Assembly: GCF_000425225.1 (NCBI RefSeq)
Contig: NZ_AULJ01000033.1
Location: forward strand, 1-64,000
Length of the DNA stretch: 64,000 nucleotides
Reading direction: 5' to 3'
Origin: Pontibacillus marinus BH030004 = DSM 16465
GTDB lineage: Bacteria > Bacillota > Bacilli > Bacillales > BH030062
The translations under genes were made by a program, and so were the position numbers. The notes below the pieces were generated by a model, which was not told the DNA's origin, made no database searches, and saw nothing but the letters and a program-made list of their open reading frames with translations. Below are positions 61,504-64,000 of the stretch, one piece after another; position 1 is the stretch's first letter; every line of letters begins with the position of its first letter.

Positions 61504-63555
61504 ATCGATTTAACAGGTCAAATTATTAAACATAAAAAAAGTATTGTGATCACGTTTATGATTATCACTTTGGTTAGTGCGGTTGCTCAATTCGCTGTAT
61601 CGGTCAATTACAACATGGTTGATTACCTTCCAGAAGATGCGCCTTCGATCGAAGCGATGGACTTAATGGAGCAAGAGTTTGATGAACCAGTTGAAAATGC
61701 ACGAGTCATGATCCAGGATGTCTCGGTTACAGAGGCTCTGAACTATAAAGAAAAACTAGAAGCGATTGACGGAGTAAGCTCTGTAACGTGGCTGGATGAT
61801 ATCGTGGATTTGAAAGTGCCGCTCGAAATGGCAAATGAGGATACGGTGGAATCGTACTATCTAAATGATTCTGCTTTGTTCTCTATACACATTCAAGAAG
61901 GATATGAAGTAAAGGCTACCGACAATATCTATGAATTGATCGGTGAGGATAATGCTATTGCGGGTGAAGCGGTCAATACGGCAACTTCTCAAAAAATGGC
62001 TGGAAACGAATCCATGTATGCTGGTGCCTTATTAGTTCCGATCATCATTCTTATCTTGATCCTATCTACGAATTCTTGGATGGAACCGGTGTTCTTTTTA
62101 ACAGCCATTGGAGTTTCTGTCTTAATCAACTTAGGAACAAATATTTTTATTGGTGAAGTATCCTTTGTAACTCAGTCGGTCTCACCAATATTACAGCTTG
62201 CTGTGTCACTAGATTATGCCATATTCCTGCTTCATAGCTTTTCTGATTATCGTAAAGAAGTTTCCGATCCTAAGGAAGCGATGCAACTTGCTATGAAAAG
62301 GTCCTTCCCAGCCATTATTGCCAGTGCTTCAACCACATTCTTTGGTTTTACAGCACTGACATTTATGGACTTTGGGATTGGTGCGGATTTAGGTCTTAAC
62401 CTTTTAAAAGGAATATTATTGAGTTTTATTAGCGTTATGGTCTTCTTATCGGCGTTAACGGTGATGTTTTATCACTGGATCGATCGTACAAAGCATAGAC
62501 AGTTTGTTCCGGATTTCAAAAATATCGGCAAACGCGTAATGAAGTTTAGAATTCCTGCTTTAGTACTTGTGTTGCTTATGATCGTCCCTGCCTTTTTAGC
62601 CCAAAGTAATACAACATTTATATATGGAACCGGTGAGCATCCGGACAACACAAGGGCGGGCCAAGACGTAGCTGCGATACAAGATGAATTTGGGAAAAAC
62701 ATGCCGATGGTGCTGCTTGTACCTAAAGGGGATCGAGCGAAAGAGGAAGAGCTTGTACAAGATTTAGAGGATCTCCCTAATGTTTCAAGTGTTCTATCAT
62801 ATGTCAATATGGTCAGTTCTGCCATTCCGCCGGATTATTTAGAGAAATCGATGACGGAGCAGTTTTATTCTGATGACTATACACGAATTACGCTCTATAC
62901 AGAAACAGAGGCAGAAGGGGAAGAAGCTTTTTCCTTAATTGAAAAGGTGCATACAACAGCTGATTCTTATTATGATGAAACGCGTTTACTTGGTGAGAGT
63001 GTGACCTTGTATGATATGAAAAATATCGTCCAAGAAGATAATAAATTAGTCAATTGGCTTACAATTATCACGATTACGATCGTTCTTTTGATTACGTTCC
63101 GTTCAATATCTATACCTATTGTATTGCTATTGACGATCCAGGCGTCTGTGTGGATTAACTTGGCATTTCCGTACTTTATGGATACGCCCCTCGTATATGT
63201 TGGTTACTTGCTTATCAGCACAATTCAACTAGCAGCTACCGTAGATTACGCGATTCTTTTCACAGAGTATTACAATAATCTCCGGAAAGAAATGCCTGCT
63301 ATGCAAGCTATCAAGAAAACAATCGATGATAAGATCTTTGCGATTTTTATATCAGCTTCAATCCTTTCCAGTGTTGGATTCATATTATGGATTACATCAA
63401 CCAACCCAATCGTGTCTTCCATTGGGTTATTGTTAGGAAGGGGAGCGCTATTAGCGTTCATAATGGTGGTCTTTCTTCTGCCAGCTCTGTTGGTGGTTCT
63501 GGACTGGATTATCGAAAAAACAACATGGAAAGCAAACTTTTTTAAGGGGAAATGA
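61504..63555 (+). CDS. MMPL/RND-type membrane transporter, probable ATC start
   Basis: A protein of about 683 residues in the MMPL/SSD family: helix 1, an extracellular domain (VDYLPEDAPSIEAMDLMEQEF), a bundle of helices (about 175-350) with SLDYAIFLLHSFSDYR and a second half ending with AATVDYAILFTEYYNNLR. It probably exports lipids or hydrophobic compounds by proton exchange. The first GTG in frame (61546) has no ribosome binding site, yet coding similarity (DLTGQIIKHKKSIVIT) goes further upstream; AGAGAGGGTGA lies 6 bases before an in-frame ATC at 61504, taken here as start. Its TGA overlaps an ATG of the next gene's leader. Confidence 0.8.
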   Translation: MDLTGQIIKHKKSIVITFMIITLVSAVAQFAVSVNYNMVDYLPEDAPSIEAMDLMEQEFDEPVENARVMIQDVSVTEALNYKEKLEAIDGVSSVTWLDDIVDLKVPLEMANEDTVESYYLNDSALFSIHIQEGYEVKATDNIYELIGEDNAIAGEAVNTATSQKMAGNESMYAGALLVPIIILILILSTNSWMEPVFFLTAIGVSVLINLGTNIFIGEVSFVTQSVSPILQLAVSLDYAIFLLHSFSDYRKEVSDPKEAMQLAMKRSFPAIIASASTTFFGFTALTFMDFGIGADLGLNLLKGILLSFISVMVFLSALTVMFYHWIDRTKHRQFVPDFKNIGKRVMKFRIPALVLVLLMIVPAFLAQSNTTFIYGTGEHPDNTRAGQDVAAIQDEFGKNMPMVLLVPKGDRAKEEELVQDLEDLPNVSSVLSYVNMVSSAIPPDYLEKSMTEQFYSDDYTRITLYTETEAEGEEAFSLIEKVHTTADSYYDETRLLGESVTLYDMKNIVQEDNKLVNWLTIITITIVLLITFRSISIPIVLLLTIQASVWINLAFPYFMDTPLVYVGYLLISTIQLAATVDYAILFTEYYNNLRKEMPAMQAIKKTIDDKIFAIFISASILSSVGFILWITSTNPIVSSIGLLLGRGALLAFIMVVFLLPALLVVLDWIIEKTTWKANFFKGK

Positions 63556-63557
63556 TA

Positions 63558-64000
63558 ATGAAGTTAAAACGTATTATTGCGGTACTCATGGCGTTTCTTC
63601 TTGTTATGCCATCCTTTCTAGTTTCTGCTGAGAAAAATGATTCTTCTTCAGAAGGTAACCAAGATCTGGGGGAAGGGTCATACTCTGAAAAGCATGAAGT
63701 CGTATATGCGAAATTAAATGCTACCGGTGACCAAGAAGAGATGTATGTCGTGAACAATTTTAATATTAAAGAGCCAGGAGAAATCGTTGATTATGGACCT
63801 TACACGAGTGTTCAAAACCTGACGGACCTGACAAAGATTAAACAAGATAATAGCCGGATTAAATTAACCGCAAAAGAAGAAGAGTTCTATTATCAAGGAG
63901 ACTTAGAAGGTCAATCTCTACCATGGGATATCAATGTTTCCTATATGCTGAACGGTGAGGCGTTATCTCCTGAAGAGTTATTAGGGAAAGATGGAAAGCT
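63558..64000 (+). CDS. Secreted protein, partner of MMPL transporter (cut by window end)
   Basis: From the ATG at 63558 (AAGGGG 8 bases upstream) 147 codons run to the window edge. A signal peptide (MKLKRIIAVLMAFLLVMPSF, with VSA before the mature part) precedes an acidic region and a beta-rich domain with YVVNNFNI, DYGPYTSVQNLTDL and LPWDINVSYMLNGEALSPEELLGKDGK. This resembles the exported partner proteins found beside MMPL/YhgE-type transporters. Co-transcribed with the transporter. Confidence 0.75.
   Translation, partial: MKLKRIIAVLMAFLLVMPSFLVSAEKNDSSSEGNQDLGEGSYSEKHEVVYAKLNATGDQEEMYVVNNFNIKEPGEIVDYGPYTSVQNLTDLTKIKQDNSRIKLTAKEEEFYYQGDLEGQSLPWDINVSYMLNGEALSPEELLGKDGK

Overview
The window comes from a low-GC Bacillota chromosome, most likely a moderately halophilic Bacillaceae (Halobacillus/Pontibacillus/Virgibacillus-like). 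The evidence is A/T-rich codon use, AGGAGG-type ribosome binding sites, U-tailed intrinsic terminators, a Bacillus-type gbsR-gbsA locus with a choline dehydrogenase and an orphan glycine-betaine-binding lipoprotein (compatible-solute synthesis from choline), and typical Bacillaceae genes (catDE, class III fbp, degV, topB, class I fda). No rRNA, tRNA or CRISPR array was found. Genus is inference.

Bases 1 to about 26000 are a mobile, defence-rich accessory region. It opens with the 5' end of an IS110-type transposase and a lone barstar gene. Next come a Cys-rich phage/ICE-type integrase with a small HTH excisionase-like gene behind a structured, terminator-ended leader; three overlapping tyrosine recombinases (a recombinase-in-trio module) with their own leader terminator; and another integrase that lacks the nucleophilic tyrosine. 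The defence cargo follows: a methylase-specificity fusion with a small frameshifted protein and a Z1-domain ATPase; a complete type I restriction-modification operon (hsdM-hsdS-hsdR); a HelD-like UvrD-superfamily helicase; and a two-gene nuclease plus SMC-like ATPase module resembling Lamassu/ABC-three-component systems. Direct repeats and a palindrome at 25755-25967 look like an attachment region closing this block.

Bases 26000 to 54000 are mostly chromosomal housekeeping: a cupin-HTH regulator divergent from catDE; GapN; a polar amino-acid ABC transporter; class III fructose-1,6-bisphosphatase; a TelA-like gene and partner; DegV; a general-stress flavin-binding-like protein; a tiny Arg-rich protein; the glycine-betaine block (binding protein, gbsR, gbsA, betA); a polytopic membrane protein; an SDR; an RNA uracil methyltransferase; an AlaX editing protein; topoisomerase III; and a glycine-zipper stress protein.

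Bases 53900 to 58300 are scarred: a decayed NUDIX gene, an internally deleted tandem copy of fda, fragments of a protease, a glycoamylase-like enzyme and IS1182-type transposases, and an intact PP-loop ATPase gene before the full fda. The last part has an alpha/beta hydrolase, an aldo/keto reductase, a GC-rich inverted-repeat element, and a TetR regulator divergent from an RND/MMPL transporter followed by a secreted protein cut by the window end.

Intergenic structure is notable: several terminators share a GCTTCTC/GAGAAGC stem, four of them preceded by TGCTAACAT; two families of GTGCCTG repeats are present; and two genes (gapN and the MMPL gene) have a good ribosome binding site but ATC where the start codon should be.
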